Positions 14,893 to 22,595 of a DNA stretch of 22,780 nucleotides are shown piece by piece. Position numbers and translations under genes: made by a program. The notes beneath the pieces were generated by a model. It ran no database searches, was not told the origin of the DNA, and saw nothing but the letters and a program-made list of their open reading frames with translations. Numbering within the stretch: the first letter of the stretch is position 1; each line of letters begins with the position of its first letter. The DNA comes from CAZADH01 sp964483805 (GTDB lineage Bacteria; Muiribacteriota; Ozemobacteria; Ozemobacterales; Ozemobacteraceae): the NCBI GenBank assembly GCA_964483805.1, contig CAZADH010000076.1:1-22780 (forward strand). Direction: 5' to 3'.

Positions 14893-17682
14893 ATGGCGAA
14901 GAAGGCAAGCGGCGGTAAAAAGTACGTGTACCTGTTTGGTAACGGCAAGGCTGACGGCAAGGCCGACATGAAGAACCTGCTCGGCGGCAAGGGTGCCAAC
15001 CTGGCCGAGATGTGTCTCATCGGTTTGCCGGTGCCCGCGGGCTTCACCTGCACCACCGAAGGTTGCGTCGATTATTTCGCCGCGGGCGGCAAGTTCCCCG
15101 CCGGCATGGACGAAGAAGTCGAAGCGGCCCTCAAGAAGGTCGAAAAAATGATGGACGCCGGTTTTGGCGATCCTGACAATCCGTTGTTGGTCAGTTGCCG
15201 CTCGGGCGCTCGCAAGTCGATGCCCGGCATGATGGAGACCGTTCTCAACGTCGGTCTGTGCAGCAAGACGATTCCGGGCCTGATCAAGAAGACCAAGAAC
15301 GAGCGCTTCGTGTGGGATTCCTACCGCCGCCTGATCATGATGTTCTCCGACGTCGTCATGGAAAAAGCCGAAGGCATCGAGCCCGCCGAGGGTAAGGGCA
15401 TCCGCAAGCAACTCGACGAGATGCTCGATAAATACAAGCACAACAAAGGCTACAAGTCTGACACCGACCTGACTGCCGAAGACCTCAAGCAACTCGCCGG
15501 CGACTTCAAGGTAAAGGTTAAGCAGGTTCTCGGCCACGAGTTCCCCGATGATCCGATGGCCCAGTTGTGGGGTGGCATCGGCGCGGTATTCAAGAGTTGG
15601 AACGGCAAGCGCGCCATCAGCTACCGCCGCATCGAAGGCATTCCCGACGAGTGGGGCACAGCCGTGACCGTGCAGTCGATGGTCTTCGGCAACATGGGCG
15701 ACAACTCGGCGACCGGCGTGGCGTTCACCCGCAACCCGGCCACCGGCGAGAACAAATTCTACGGTGAGTGGCTCGTCAACGCCCAGGGCGAAGACGTCGT
15801 CGCCGGTATCCGCACCCCGAACCCGATCAACGAAGCCACCAAGAACGACCAGAACATGCACCTGCCCAGCCTCGAGAAGGGCATGCCCGAGACCTACAAA
15901 CAACTGCATGACATCGAGCTGAAACTCGAGAAGCACTACAAAGACATGCAGGACATCGAGTTCACCATTCAAGAAGGCAAGCTGTACATGCTGCAGTGCC
16001 GCAATGGCAAGCGCACCGGTACCGCCGCCCTCAACATGGCCATGGACATGCTCAAAGAGGGCCTGATCACCGCCGAGACGGCAGTGACCCGCGTCGAACC
16101 CGCGCAGCTCGACGAGCTGTTGCACCCGATCATCGACCCGGCCGCCGAGAAGAAGGCCGAGCCGGTCGCCAAGGGTTTGCCCGCCGGTCCCGGCGGCGCC
16201 GTGGGTCAGATTGTATTTACAGCCAATGACGCCGTCGAGTGGGTCAAGAAGGGCAAGAAAGTCCTGTTGGTCCGTGAAGAGACCAACCCCGAAGACGTCG
16301 AGGGTATGCGCGCTGCGTCGGGCATTCTCACGGCCCGCGGCGGCATGACCTCCCACGCGGCGCTCGTCGCCCGCGGTTGGGGCAAGTGCTGCATCGTCGG
16401 TGCCAGCGGCATCCACGTTGACGTTCATGCCAAGAAGTTCACGGCCGGTGGCAAGACCTTCAACGAGGGCGACACCATGACCCTGAACGGCACCCGCGGT
16501 ATGGTCTACAGCGGCGCCCTGACCATGATGGACGCGAGCGAGAATCCGCGGTTCCAGGAATTCATGAAGCTCGTCGACGACGTGCGCCTGATGGGCGTGC
16601 GCACCAACGCCGAGACCCCAAAAGATGCCAAGGTCGCCCGCGCCTACGGCGCCGAAGGCATCGGCCTGTTCCGCACCGAGCACATGTTTTATGGTGAGGG
16701 TTCCGACAAGCCGTTGTTCTTCCTGCGCAAGATGATCCTGTCGAAGAACGAAGCCGAGCGCAAACAGGCTCTCAATGAGCTGTTCCCGTTCGTCAAGAAA
16801 GACATCAAGGCGACCCTCGAGGCCATGGACGGCCTGCCCGTCACCTTCCGCCTGCTCGATCCGCCGTTGCACGAGTTCGTTCCCCAGGCCGCCGACAAAC
16901 AGGCCGAACTGGCCAAGGCTCTGGGCATCAGCGCCGCCGACGTCGCCAAGCGTGGCGAAGCCTTGCACGAGTCCAACCCGATGATGGGTCACCGCGGCGT
17001 CCGCCTCGGCATCACCTATCCCGAGATCAGCGAAATGCAGATTCGCGCCATCTTCGAGTCGCAGGCCGAGTTGATCAAAGAAGGCAAGCATCCGCAGCCC
17101 GAATTGATGGTTCCGGTGACCTGCGATGTGAAGGAAATCGACTTCTGCAAGAAGTCGTTCGATCAGATCCAGGCCGAGACCGAGAAGAAGTTCGGCGTCA
17201 AGTGCCCCTGTCTCTACGGCACGATGATCGAAATTCCCCGCGCCGCACTGCTGGGTGACCGCATGGCCAAGACCGCTGAGTTCTTCTCGTTCGGCACGAA
17301 CGACCTGACCCAGATGACCTACGGCTTCAGCCGCGACGACACCGGCGCCTTCCTCGGCGACTACCTCGACAAGAAGGTCCTCGCGATCGATCCGTTCCAG
17401 ACCATCGATCAGGACGGCGTCGGCGAGTTGATCAAGTTCGCCGTCGACCGCGGCCGCAAGACCCGCCCCGAGCTGAAGATCGGCATCTGCGGCGAGCAGG
17501 GTGGTGAGCCCGCGTCGGTCGAGTTCTGCTTCCGCGTCGGTCTCGATTACGTGAGCTGCTCTCCGTTCCGCGTGCCGATCGCCCGCCTGGCCGCCGCGCA
17601 AGCGTCGCTCAAGCACAAGGCCGAGCGCGAGAAGCTCTTCAAAGAACAGGGCCACAAAGCCATCAAGTCCGGCAAGCACTGA
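14893..17682 (+). CDS. ppdK: Pyruvate, phosphate dikinase
   Basis: PPDK interconverts pyruvate, ATP and phosphate with phosphoenolpyruvate, AMP and pyrophosphate, in glycolysis or gluconeogenesis. The 929-residue product has the full three-domain order. The N-terminal ATP-grasp domain shows GGKGANLAEM (31-40) and SCRSGARKSMPGMMETVLNV. The central swivelling domain carries the phosphorylated His488 in ARGGMTSHAALVARG. The C-terminal PEP/pyruvate barrel shows GIGLFRTEHMF, GTNDLTQMTYGFSRDD and the proton-donor Cys866 in GICGEQGGEP. These correspond to His455 and Cys831 of the 874-residue Clostridium symbiosum enzyme, so this one is ~33 residues longer before the His and ~20 longer at the Lys-rich C-terminus. 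AAGGAGG lies nine bases before the ATG. It appears monocistronic, with its own promoter and a hairpin after the stop. Confidence 0.97.
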   Translation: MAKKASGGKKYVYLFGNGKADGKADMKNLLGGKGANLAEMCLIGLPVPAGFTCTTEGCVDYFAAGGKFPAGMDEEVEAALKKVEKMMDAGFGDPDNPLLVSCRSGARKSMPGMMETVLNVGLCSKTIPGLIKKTKNERFVWDSYRRLIMMFSDVVMEKAEGIEPAEGKGIRKQLDEMLDKYKHNKGYKSDTDLTAEDLKQLAGDFKVKVKQVLGHEFPDDPMAQLWGGIGAVFKSWNGKRAISYRRIEGIPDEWGTAVTVQSMVFGNMGDNSATGVAFTRNPATGENKFYGEWLVNAQGEDVVAGIRTPNPINEATKNDQNMHLPSLEKGMPETYKQLHDIELKLEKHYKDMQDIEFTIQEGKLYMLQCRNGKRTGTAALNMAMDMLKEGLITAETAVTRVEPAQLDELLHPIIDPAAEKKAEPVAKGLPAGPGGAVGQIVFTANDAVEWVKKGKKVLLVREETNPEDVEGMRAASGILTARGGMTSHAALVARGWGKCCIVGASGIHVDVHAKKFTAGGKTFNEGDTMTLNGTRGMVYSGALTMMDASENPRFQEFMKLVDDVRLMGVRTNAETPKDAKVARAYGAEGIGLFRTEHMFYGEGSDKPLFFLRKMILSKNEAERKQALNELFPFVKKDIKATLEAMDGLPVTFRLLDPPLHEFVPQAADKQAELAKALGISAADVAKRGEALHESNPMMGHRGVRLGITYPEISEMQIRAIFESQAELIKEGKHPQPELMVPVTCDVKEIDFCKKSFDQIQAETEKKFGVKCPCLYGTMIEIPRAALLGDRMAKTAEFFSFGTNDLTQMTYGFSRDDTGAFLGDYLDKKVLAIDPFQTIDQDGVGELIKFAVDRGRKTRPELKIGICGEQGGEPASVEFCFRVGLDYVSCSPFRVPIARLAAAQASLKHKAEREKLFKEQGHKAIKSGKH

Positions 17683-17690
17683 GATTTCAC

Positions 17691-17712
17691 GACGCATCCG
17701 CAAGGGTGCGTC
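17691..17712 (+). terminator. Hairpin just after ppdK
   Basis: GACGCATCC (17691-17699) pairs with GGGTGCGTC (17704-17712), nine pairs including one G-U, closed by a GCAA (GNRA-type) tetraloop. It starts eight bases after the ppdK stop. No T-tract follows, so it may act as an mRNA 3' stabiliser, a Rho-related element or a weak terminator. Confidence 0.5.
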
Positions 17713-17721
17713 ATGACGCAT

Positions 17722-17785
17722 CGACGGCGTCGGGGTTGTCGGGGCGACCGGCCGGTCGCCCCGGCCCTCGATGCCGTCGGTCTTT
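17722..17785 (+). repeat. REP-like palindrome within a large hairpin; possible ppdK terminator
   Basis: 17741-17762 is a perfect 22-base palindrome: GGGGCGACCGG followed by its complement. Outer arms CGACGGC (17722-17728) and GCCGTCG (17773-17779) extend the fold, and TCTTTGTT follows at 17781-17788, so it could also terminate ppdK transcription. From memory, GGGGCGACC palindromes of this kind recur between genes in many unrelated environmental bacteria. Together with the one at 17880 it looks like a REP-type dispersed repeat (inference). Confidence 0.6.
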
Positions 17786-17879
17786 GTTCGGCGATTAGAT
17801 CGCGGGGGAACAGAGCCTGACCGCGAGGCCCGAACACCGGTCCGAACAATCGCCGCGCGCATTTTGCCATTCGGCGATG

Positions 17880-17904
17880 GTAGGGGCGGTTCGTGAACCG
17901 CCCC
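17880..17904 (+). repeat. GTAG-led REP-like palindrome
   Basis: GGGGCGGTTC (17883-17892) and GAACCGCCCC (17895-17904) form a perfect ten-pair stem around GT. GTAG (17880-17883) immediately precedes and overlaps the stem by one base. A 5' GTAG followed by a palindrome is the layout of REP elements mobilised by Y1-type RAYT transposases. No RAYT gene is in the window. Mobility in this genome is inferred, not shown. Confidence 0.6.
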
Positions 17905-17985
17905 AACGACGGTGGCGTGACCACGGTGGTCCGGTTACCGGGCGGCGGACCCGCGGCAAATATCCCAAATGACCGCAAAAACCCC

Positions 17986-18014
17986 TGGAAATCAGAACCT
18001 TCCCGGTATATATT
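17986..18014 (+). promoter_or_regulatory. Candidate promoter for nusB-mcp-pilB
   Basis: TGGAAA (17986-17991) and TATATT (18009-18014) are 17 bases apart, in an AT-rich patch (TATATATTAT) that stands out from its surroundings. It lies about 70 bases before the nusB ATG. Confidence 0.45.
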
Positions 18015-18081
18015 ATCGGGGCGTCGCGGAAGATCCTCGACGACGGGTTATTTTCACTCTCTACTTTGAAAGCAGGAATCC

Positions 18082-18798
18082 ATGTCACGGCGGCGAAGAT
18101 CACGGGAAGTCGCCATCAAGGTCTTGTATCAAGTCGACCTGGTGGGCAACGAAGCCGACGACGCATTGCGGCAGGTCGTTGCCGAAGAAGTGCTACGGTC
18201 GGTGCTCGAAAGCACGACCCGCGATTTTGCGCGACGGTACAACAACGATCCCGATGCGTGCGCATCGTTCTCTCACACCTGCACCGAAGCGGTTCTCGCC
18301 GCCTGGCCCGGCACGGCATCGAGCGTGGTGCCGGTGTTGCGGGAAGCAGGCATCGGCGTGGGCCTGCCCACCGACCAAGACGAATCCGTCCATCAACTCG
18401 CCAAACAATGCGACGACAAGGTCGACGGTGCGCGCAAGATGGTCGAGTTCGCCGCTGACCTCGTTCGCGTGACCATCGAGCACCGCGAAGAGATCGACAA
18501 ACTGCTCGGGCGATTCGCCGACAACTGGACGGTCGACCGCATGGCCGCGCTCGATCGCAGCATCCTGCGGTTGGCGGCCTGCGAACTGCTCCATTTTCCC
18601 GACATACCTGCCAACGTGAGCATCAACGAGGCTGTCGATCTGGCCAAGAAATACTCGACCGCGAAAAGTTCCGAGTTCGTTAACGGCGTTCTCGACCGCA
18701 TCCGCCGCGACGTGAACCCGACCAAGAACGACCCGCGCGCGGCGCGTGACACCACCGGCACCGACAAAGAGGAACCGCCATCGCAGCAACCCTCATAA
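18082..18798 (+). CDS. nusB: NusB-like antitermination factor with a large internal insertion
   Basis: NusB binds boxA RNA with ribosomal protein S10 and supports rRNA transcription antitermination. The 238-residue product has both ends of the family. The N-terminus is SRRRRSREVAIKVLYQVDLV with a basic RNA-binding patch. The C-terminal core is NWTVDRMAALDRSILRLAAC (from about 149), then ELLHFPDIPANVSINEAVDL and AKKYSTAKSSEFVNGVLDRI. Typical NusB is ~140 residues. Here ~80 extra residues (about 33-115) sit between the first helix and the rest, including YNNDPDACASFSHTCTEAVL, and a ~25-residue acidic and polar tail follows. The frame is continuous, so this is an insertion, not a frameshift. Only a weak AGGA precedes the ATG. 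The 3' end overlaps the probable start of the chemoreceptor. Confidence 0.85.
   Translation: MSRRRRSREVAIKVLYQVDLVGNEADDALRQVVAEEVLRSVLESTTRDFARRYNNDPDACASFSHTCTEAVLAAWPGTASSVVPVLREAGIGVGLPTDQDESVHQLAKQCDDKVDGARKMVEFAADLVRVTIEHREEIDKLLGRFADNWTVDRMAALDRSILRLAACELLHFPDIPANVSINEAVDLAKKYSTAKSSEFVNGVLDRIRRDVNPTKNDPRAARDTTGTDKEEPPSQQPS
18768..18782 (+). promoter_or_regulatory. Ribosome-binding site pointing to an ATC codon
   Basis: AGAGGA (18768-18773) followed by six bases and then ATC (18780-18782) opens the chemoreceptor frame as I/M-AATLIKKGDFKNVFIIAM. This is the only good Shine-Dalgarno match near the gene. The first ATG, at 18834, has none and cuts into the transmembrane helix. ATC initiation is rare but known in kind for non-AUG starts such as infC; a sequence error (ATG read as ATC) is the alternative. 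Confidence 0.45.
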
Positions 18799-18833
18799 AG
18801 AAAGGCGATTTCAAGAACGTCTTCATCATCGCG

Positions 18834-20630
18834 ATGGTCATCGGGATCATCGGCGGGTTGGTGGGGGCGGGCTTGATCATGTACGGCGAAAAGGGCAAAC
18901 CCACGGCGGCGAAAGTGGTTAAAGACGCGCTGACCAAAGCCAAGGCGAACGCCGACCAGGCGGTGCTCGACTACCTCAACGATCTCAAACAAGACAAGTC
19001 GAAGCTCGACAAAGAGCTGACGCCGCCCGACCTGGGCATCAAGACCGACATCCCTGAACTCAGAAATGCACTTTCCGAGAGCAAAACCCTGCCATTGATC
19101 ATGCTTGGAATCGGCTTCATGAGCGGCATCCTGCTGATCTGGTTTGCGCAGAAGATCTTGCAGAGCCAGATTCAACTCGTGCTGCAGGAACTCGAAGACA
19201 AAGTCGGTCTCGCGCGCAAAGAGTTCCACGTCGATCGCGGCGGGATGGGCGGGGACATGGACCTCTTCGACAAGATGTTCGAGTGCCTCGTGTCGGTTCT
19301 CAAGCGCGTTCTGATCATCAGCCTTCGCCTCGAAGAGGCCTCGGTCGAACTCGAAAAGACGTCTGAAGTCGGTTCGGGCGTCATCAAAGAGATTGTCGAG
19401 AAGGTCGATTCGATCAAGAAGGGCGCCGTCGAAAACGCGGCCAATCTGCGCGAAACGATCAGCTCGCTCGAGAGCAGTTTCTCGCTGTCGAAAGACATCA
19501 GCTCGAAGCTGATCATCGCCCGCGAAGACAGCCAGGGCGTGGCTCAGATCGCCGAAGGCACGCAGTCGTCGGTGAAACAGTCGGTCGACAAGATGGTCAA
19601 GATCAAAGAACTGACCGAAAGTTCGGCAACGATCATCAACGACCTCAACGACCGCGGTAAAGAGATCAGCACCATCGTCACCGAGATCGCCAACATTGCC
19701 GAGAAGACGAACCTGCTGGCGCTCAACGCCGCCATCGAGGCCGCCCGCGCCGGCGAACAGGGCCGCGGTTTCGCCGTCGTCGCCGACGAAGTGCGCAAAC
19801 TGGCCCGCAACTCGGCCGAATCGAGCAAGAAGATCAGCACCCTCATCAACGTGGTGCTGCAAAGCACCGAGCACGCCGCCGAGATGATGAAATCAAACAC
19901 GAATCGCGTGTACGAAGGCATGGACGTCATCAACCAGGTCGACACCTCGCTGGGCAAAATGACCGGCACCGCACTCAAGCTCAACGACATCATCAAAGAG
20001 ATCAGCGACTCGGCCGAGCGCCAGTCGCAGACCAGCGACATCATGTACCAAAAAGTAAATACAATCTCGCAGATCACCGACCAGATCTCGATGCAGATCC
20101 AGAATGTCGCCAGCACGGCCGTCGAGAAGACGGTCATCGTCGACCAGACGAGCAGTTCGGCCAAGGAACTGCGCACGCTCTCCGACGTCTTCCAGAATGC
20201 GCTCGTGCCGTTCCACTTCAAGGTCGAGGGCACGCACAAACGCGCGTTCGTGCGCACCGAGACCCGCGTGCCGTGTAAATTCCGTGTATTGCTGTCGGGT
20301 GAGTTGATCGACTCGTCGGTCACGTCCGGCGAGTACGAAATGCGCGGCGTTATCACCAATCTGTCGGCCGGTGGTGCGGTGTTCGAAACCAACGAAGACG
20401 TCGAGCAGGGCAAATACATGCTGCTCGCGTTCCAACTCGGTAACAATTTCGTCCAGGGCATCCAAGGGCGCCTCGTGCGTTTGCGCAGTATGCAGGGCGA
20501 CGGCAAGGCGGGCTGGGAAGGCGTCATCGCCTTCAACAACGTGACCGGCGAACACGAGAAGGTCATCCTCAACTTCGTCATGGAAGCGCAGCGCCAGTTC
20601 GAGGCCAATCTCGGCATCAAAGAGAAGTGA
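18834..20630 (+). CDS. Methyl-accepting chemotaxis-type receptor with C-terminal PilZ domain
   Basis: Counting from the first ATG, the 598 residues run as follows. A transmembrane helix at the very N-terminus (IGIIGGLVGAGLIMYG) leads to a ~67-residue charged helical outer segment. A second helix (about 86-108) and a long coiled-coil signalling domain follow. The conserved hairpin tip is EKTNLLALNAAIEAARAGEQ, then GRGFAVVADEVRKLA (from Glu290). A C-terminal PilZ domain carries the c-di-GMP-binding RxxxR (Arg470-Ala-Phe-Val-Arg474) and NLSAGG (Asn509-Gly514) motifs. It probably relays to CheA/CheW at the inner membrane and responds to c-di-GMP. Azospirillum brasilense Tlp1 is a known receptor-PilZ precedent. 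The gene follows nusB and precedes pilB, suggesting control of pili or motility. The true start is likely upstream at ATC 18780, overlapping nusB. Confidence 0.9.
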   Translation: MVIGIIGGLVGAGLIMYGEKGKPTAAKVVKDALTKAKANADQAVLDYLNDLKQDKSKLDKELTPPDLGIKTDIPELRNALSESKTLPLIMLGIGFMSGILLIWFAQKILQSQIQLVLQELEDKVGLARKEFHVDRGGMGGDMDLFDKMFECLVSVLKRVLIISLRLEEASVELEKTSEVGSGVIKEIVEKVDSIKKGAVENAANLRETISSLESSFSLSKDISSKLIIAREDSQGVAQIAEGTQSSVKQSVDKMVKIKELTESSATIINDLNDRGKEISTIVTEIANIAEKTNLLALNAAIEAARAGEQGRGFAVVADEVRKLARNSAESSKKISTLINVVLQSTEHAAEMMKSNTNRVYEGMDVINQVDTSLGKMTGTALKLNDIIKEISDSAERQSQTSDIMYQKVNTISQITDQISMQIQNVASTAVEKTVIVDQTSSSAKELRTLSDVFQNALVPFHFKVEGTHKRAFVRTETRVPCKFRVLLSGELIDSSVTSGEYEMRGVITNLSAGGAVFETNEDVEQGKYMLLAFQLGNNFVQGIQGRLVRLRSMQGDGKAGWEGVIAFNNVTGEHEKVILNFVMEAQRQFEANLGIKEK

Positions 20631-20695
20631 TTCGCCGCCAGCGGGACCCGCATCGCGGGACGCCAGGCAGCTCATGGGAAGGGTAGGATTTCGGC

Positions 20696-22468
20696 ATGGC
20701 TCGCATCGAAAAACGCCTATTGGGTGAAACCCTTGTTCAAGAGAAACTGATTTCCGAAGAGCAGTTGCGCCAGGCATTGATCGAGCAACGCACCAGCAGT
20801 GACACGCTGGGCTTCACGCTGATTCGCCTCAAGTTTCTCACCGAGCAGCAGTTGCTCACTTTCCTCGAGACCAAACTCGGTTTCTCGTATGCGAACCTGC
20901 GCAACTATGTGATCGACCCCAAGGTCGTGCGCAAGATCCCCGAGGATATCGCCCGCAAATACCACTGTTTCGCCCTGGTCGAGGTCAAGAAGGTCCTCAC
21001 CGTGGCGATGCTCGACCCGCTCGACAGCTTTGTCATCGAGAACCTCGAGTACAGCACGGCCTGCAAGATCAAACCGTTGATCTCGACGCGCACCGAGATC
21101 CAGGCCGCCATCGACGAGTTCTACCGCGCTGAGGCGGCACCGGTTCCCACCGCCGGCGGCACCGGTATCCCCGGCGACAAACCGACGGCAACACTGGCCG
21201 ACCTGGCCAAGAGAATTCAGGGGCAGGCGCAGGCGCCGACCACGGCAAGTCGTGTCGGCGGTCAGGAAATCCTCGACATCAGCTCGATCTCGGCGACCGA
21301 CAAGACCTCGATCATCCAGATGGTCAACCTGATCATCCAACGCGCGATCAAAGAGAAGGCTTCCGATATTCACATCGAGCCCGATGAGCGCTTCCTGCGC
21401 GCACGCTTTCGTATTGACGGCATGTTGCAGGAAGTCATGCAGTTGCCCAAGACGCTCGAGGCGGCAACCATCTCGCGTTGCAAGGTCATGGCCGAACTCG
21501 ACATCGCCGAGAAGCGCATTCCGCAAGACGGCCGCATCCGCACCACGCTCGACGGCAAGGAGCTCGACCTGCGCGTTTCGACCTACCCGACGCTGCGCGG
21601 CGAGAAGGTGGTCATGCGTATCCTCGACAAGAGCTCGGTGATCTTCGGTCTCGAGGAACTGGGCTTCGCCGAGGATGTATTACATAAGTACCACGCGCTT
21701 CTCGACAAACCGAACGGCATCATCCTGGTCACGGGTCCGACGGGGTCGGGCAAGACCTCGACCCTCTACGCCTCACTGCTCAAGATCAACGACACTGCCC
21801 TCAACATCGTCACCATCGAAGACCCGGTCGAATACCAGATCGCCAACATCAACCAGGGCCAGATCAACCCCAAGGCCGGGTTCAACTTCGCCGATGGCCT
21901 GCGTTCGATCTTGCGGCAAGACCCCGACATCATCATGGTCGGTGAGATCCGCGACAAAGACACCGCCGAGATCTCAATTCGCGCGGCACTCACGGGCCAC
22001 CTCGTGTTCTCGACCCTGCACACCAACGATTCCGCCGGCGCCGTCACCCGCCTGATCGACATGGGCGTCGAGCCTTTCCTCGTTGCCAGCTCGGTCATCG
22101 GGGTTCTCGCCCAGCGTCTCGTCCGCCTCATTTGCGACAAGTGCAAACAAGAGTACGTACCGACAGCGGCCGTGATCAAGCGGTCGAAACTGCTGTATCA
22201 AGCCGGCAAGACCAAGGTGTTCCGCGGCGAGGGGTGCGAGTTTTGCAACAAGACCGGTTACAAGGGCCGTTCCTGTATCACCGAACTGCTGCAACTCAAC
22301 GAACGCATCAAAGAACTGATTGTGCTCAAGTCGCCCACGAGCACGATCAAGAACGAGGCGATCAAGAACGGTATGCGCACGCTGCGGCAAGACGGTCTGG
22401 GCAAGGTTCTGCGTGGTCTGACCACGCTCGAAGACGTCATCCGCGTTTCGCAGGACGACGAGATCTAG
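20696..22468 (+). CDS. pilB: Type IV pilus/type II secretion assembly ATPase, PilB/GspE family
   Basis: This hexameric cytoplasmic ATPase powers pilin or pseudopilin polymerisation. In the 590 residues, the N-terminal ~130 form a T2SSE_N/MshEN-like region with two repeats (LLGETLVQEKLISEEQLRQA and TLGFTLIRLKFLTEQQLLTF). Next come ASDIHIEP and RFRIDGMLQEV, Walker A GPTGSGKT (347-354), the Asp box, Walker B DPDIIMVGEIRD (from Asp409), the His box (TGHLVFSTLHTNDSAGA) and a tetracysteine zinc site (Cys480-x2-Cys483, Cys514-x2-Cys517). The zinc site favours PilB/GspE over PilT. MshEN repeats bind c-di-GMP in some relatives, but the usual first Arg and mid Gly are replaced here, so binding is doubtful. 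PilB versus GspE cannot be settled without further neighbours. AGG lies eight bases before the ATG; the gap from the chemoreceptor is 65 bases. Confidence 0.9.
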   Translation: MARIEKRLLGETLVQEKLISEEQLRQALIEQRTSSDTLGFTLIRLKFLTEQQLLTFLETKLGFSYANLRNYVIDPKVVRKIPEDIARKYHCFALVEVKKVLTVAMLDPLDSFVIENLEYSTACKIKPLISTRTEIQAAIDEFYRAEAAPVPTAGGTGIPGDKPTATLADLAKRIQGQAQAPTTASRVGGQEILDISSISATDKTSIIQMVNLIIQRAIKEKASDIHIEPDERFLRARFRIDGMLQEVMQLPKTLEAATISRCKVMAELDIAEKRIPQDGRIRTTLDGKELDLRVSTYPTLRGEKVVMRILDKSSVIFGLEELGFAEDVLHKYHALLDKPNGIILVTGPTGSGKTSTLYASLLKINDTALNIVTIEDPVEYQIANINQGQINPKAGFNFADGLRSILRQDPDIIMVGEIRDKDTAEISIRAALTGHLVFSTLHTNDSAGAVTRLIDMGVEPFLVASSVIGVLAQRLVRLICDKCKQEYVPTAAVIKRSKLLYQAGKTKVFRGEGCEFCNKTGYKGRSCITELLQLNERIKELIVLKSPTSTIKNEAIKNGMRTLRQDGLGKVLRGLTTLEDVIRVSQDDEI

Positions 22469-22517
22469 AGCCGAGCGCACGGAGGCGCGAAGTGGGCGTT
22501 TGCTGCCACGGAGGGCA

Positions 22518-22539
22518 GCGCGAAACGACAGTTTCGCGC
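22518..22539 (+). terminator. Strong hairpin after pilB
   Basis: GCGCGAAAC (22518-22526) and GTTTCGCGC (22531-22539) pair perfectly over nine bases around a GACA loop, 50 bases after the pilB stop. No T-tract follows. An overlapping six-pair stem (GCTGCC 22502-22507 with GGCAGC 22514-22519) could compete with it. It may be a terminator or an attenuator-like fold before the next gene. Confidence 0.45.
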
Positions 22540-22595
22540 AATGCAAACGACCCGCTCGCGAACCCGCGGGGCAACGCCGGGAGCAATACAAACGA
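22538..22595 (+). repeat. Direct repeat GCAAT(G/A)CAAACGA
   Basis: GCAATGCAAACGA (22538-22550) recurs as GCAATACAAACGA (22583-22595), 45 bases apart with one mismatch. Each copy includes or abuts an in-frame ATG (22541 and 22595) of the edge gene. The second copy contains the dispersed octamer GCAATACA. Confidence 0.55.

Larger units (their letters stand above)
17683..18081. other. 400-base non-coding stretch after ppdK
   Basis: No convincing gene is visible here. It holds a small hairpin just after the ppdK stop (17691-17712), a large palindromic hairpin (17722-17779), a GTAG-led palindrome (17880-17904) and a candidate nusB promoter (17986-18014). TTCGGCGAT also repeats directly at 17787-17795 and 17870-17878. 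The density of palindromes contrasts with every other intergenic gap in the window. Confidence 0.8.
2246..22590. repeat. Dispersed heptamer GTATTGC/GCAATAC (12 copies)
   Basis: By hand count, GTATTGC starts at 2247, 4540, 7220, 7294, 11969, 13438 and 20286, and its complement GCAATAC at 3194, 8381, 9701, 11278 and 22583. Seven of these are the octamer TGTATTGC/GCAATACA (2246, 7293, 13437, 20285; 8381, 9701, 22583). Base composition alone predicts about 1.4 heptamers and 0.3 octamers in the window. The copies fall in all three codon frames, so amino-acid choice does not explain them. The function is unknown. Confidence 0.6.

Noticed and set aside
14875..17862. A 995-codon open frame on the minus strand opposite ppdK
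   Set aside because: It mirrors ppdK codon by codon, as expected in GC-rich DNA, has no family motif or ribosome-binding site, and is repetitive in composition.
20647..20659. CCCGC-ATC-GCGGG hairpin between the chemoreceptor and pilB genes
   Set aside because: A five-pair stem with a three-base loop is common by chance at this GC content.
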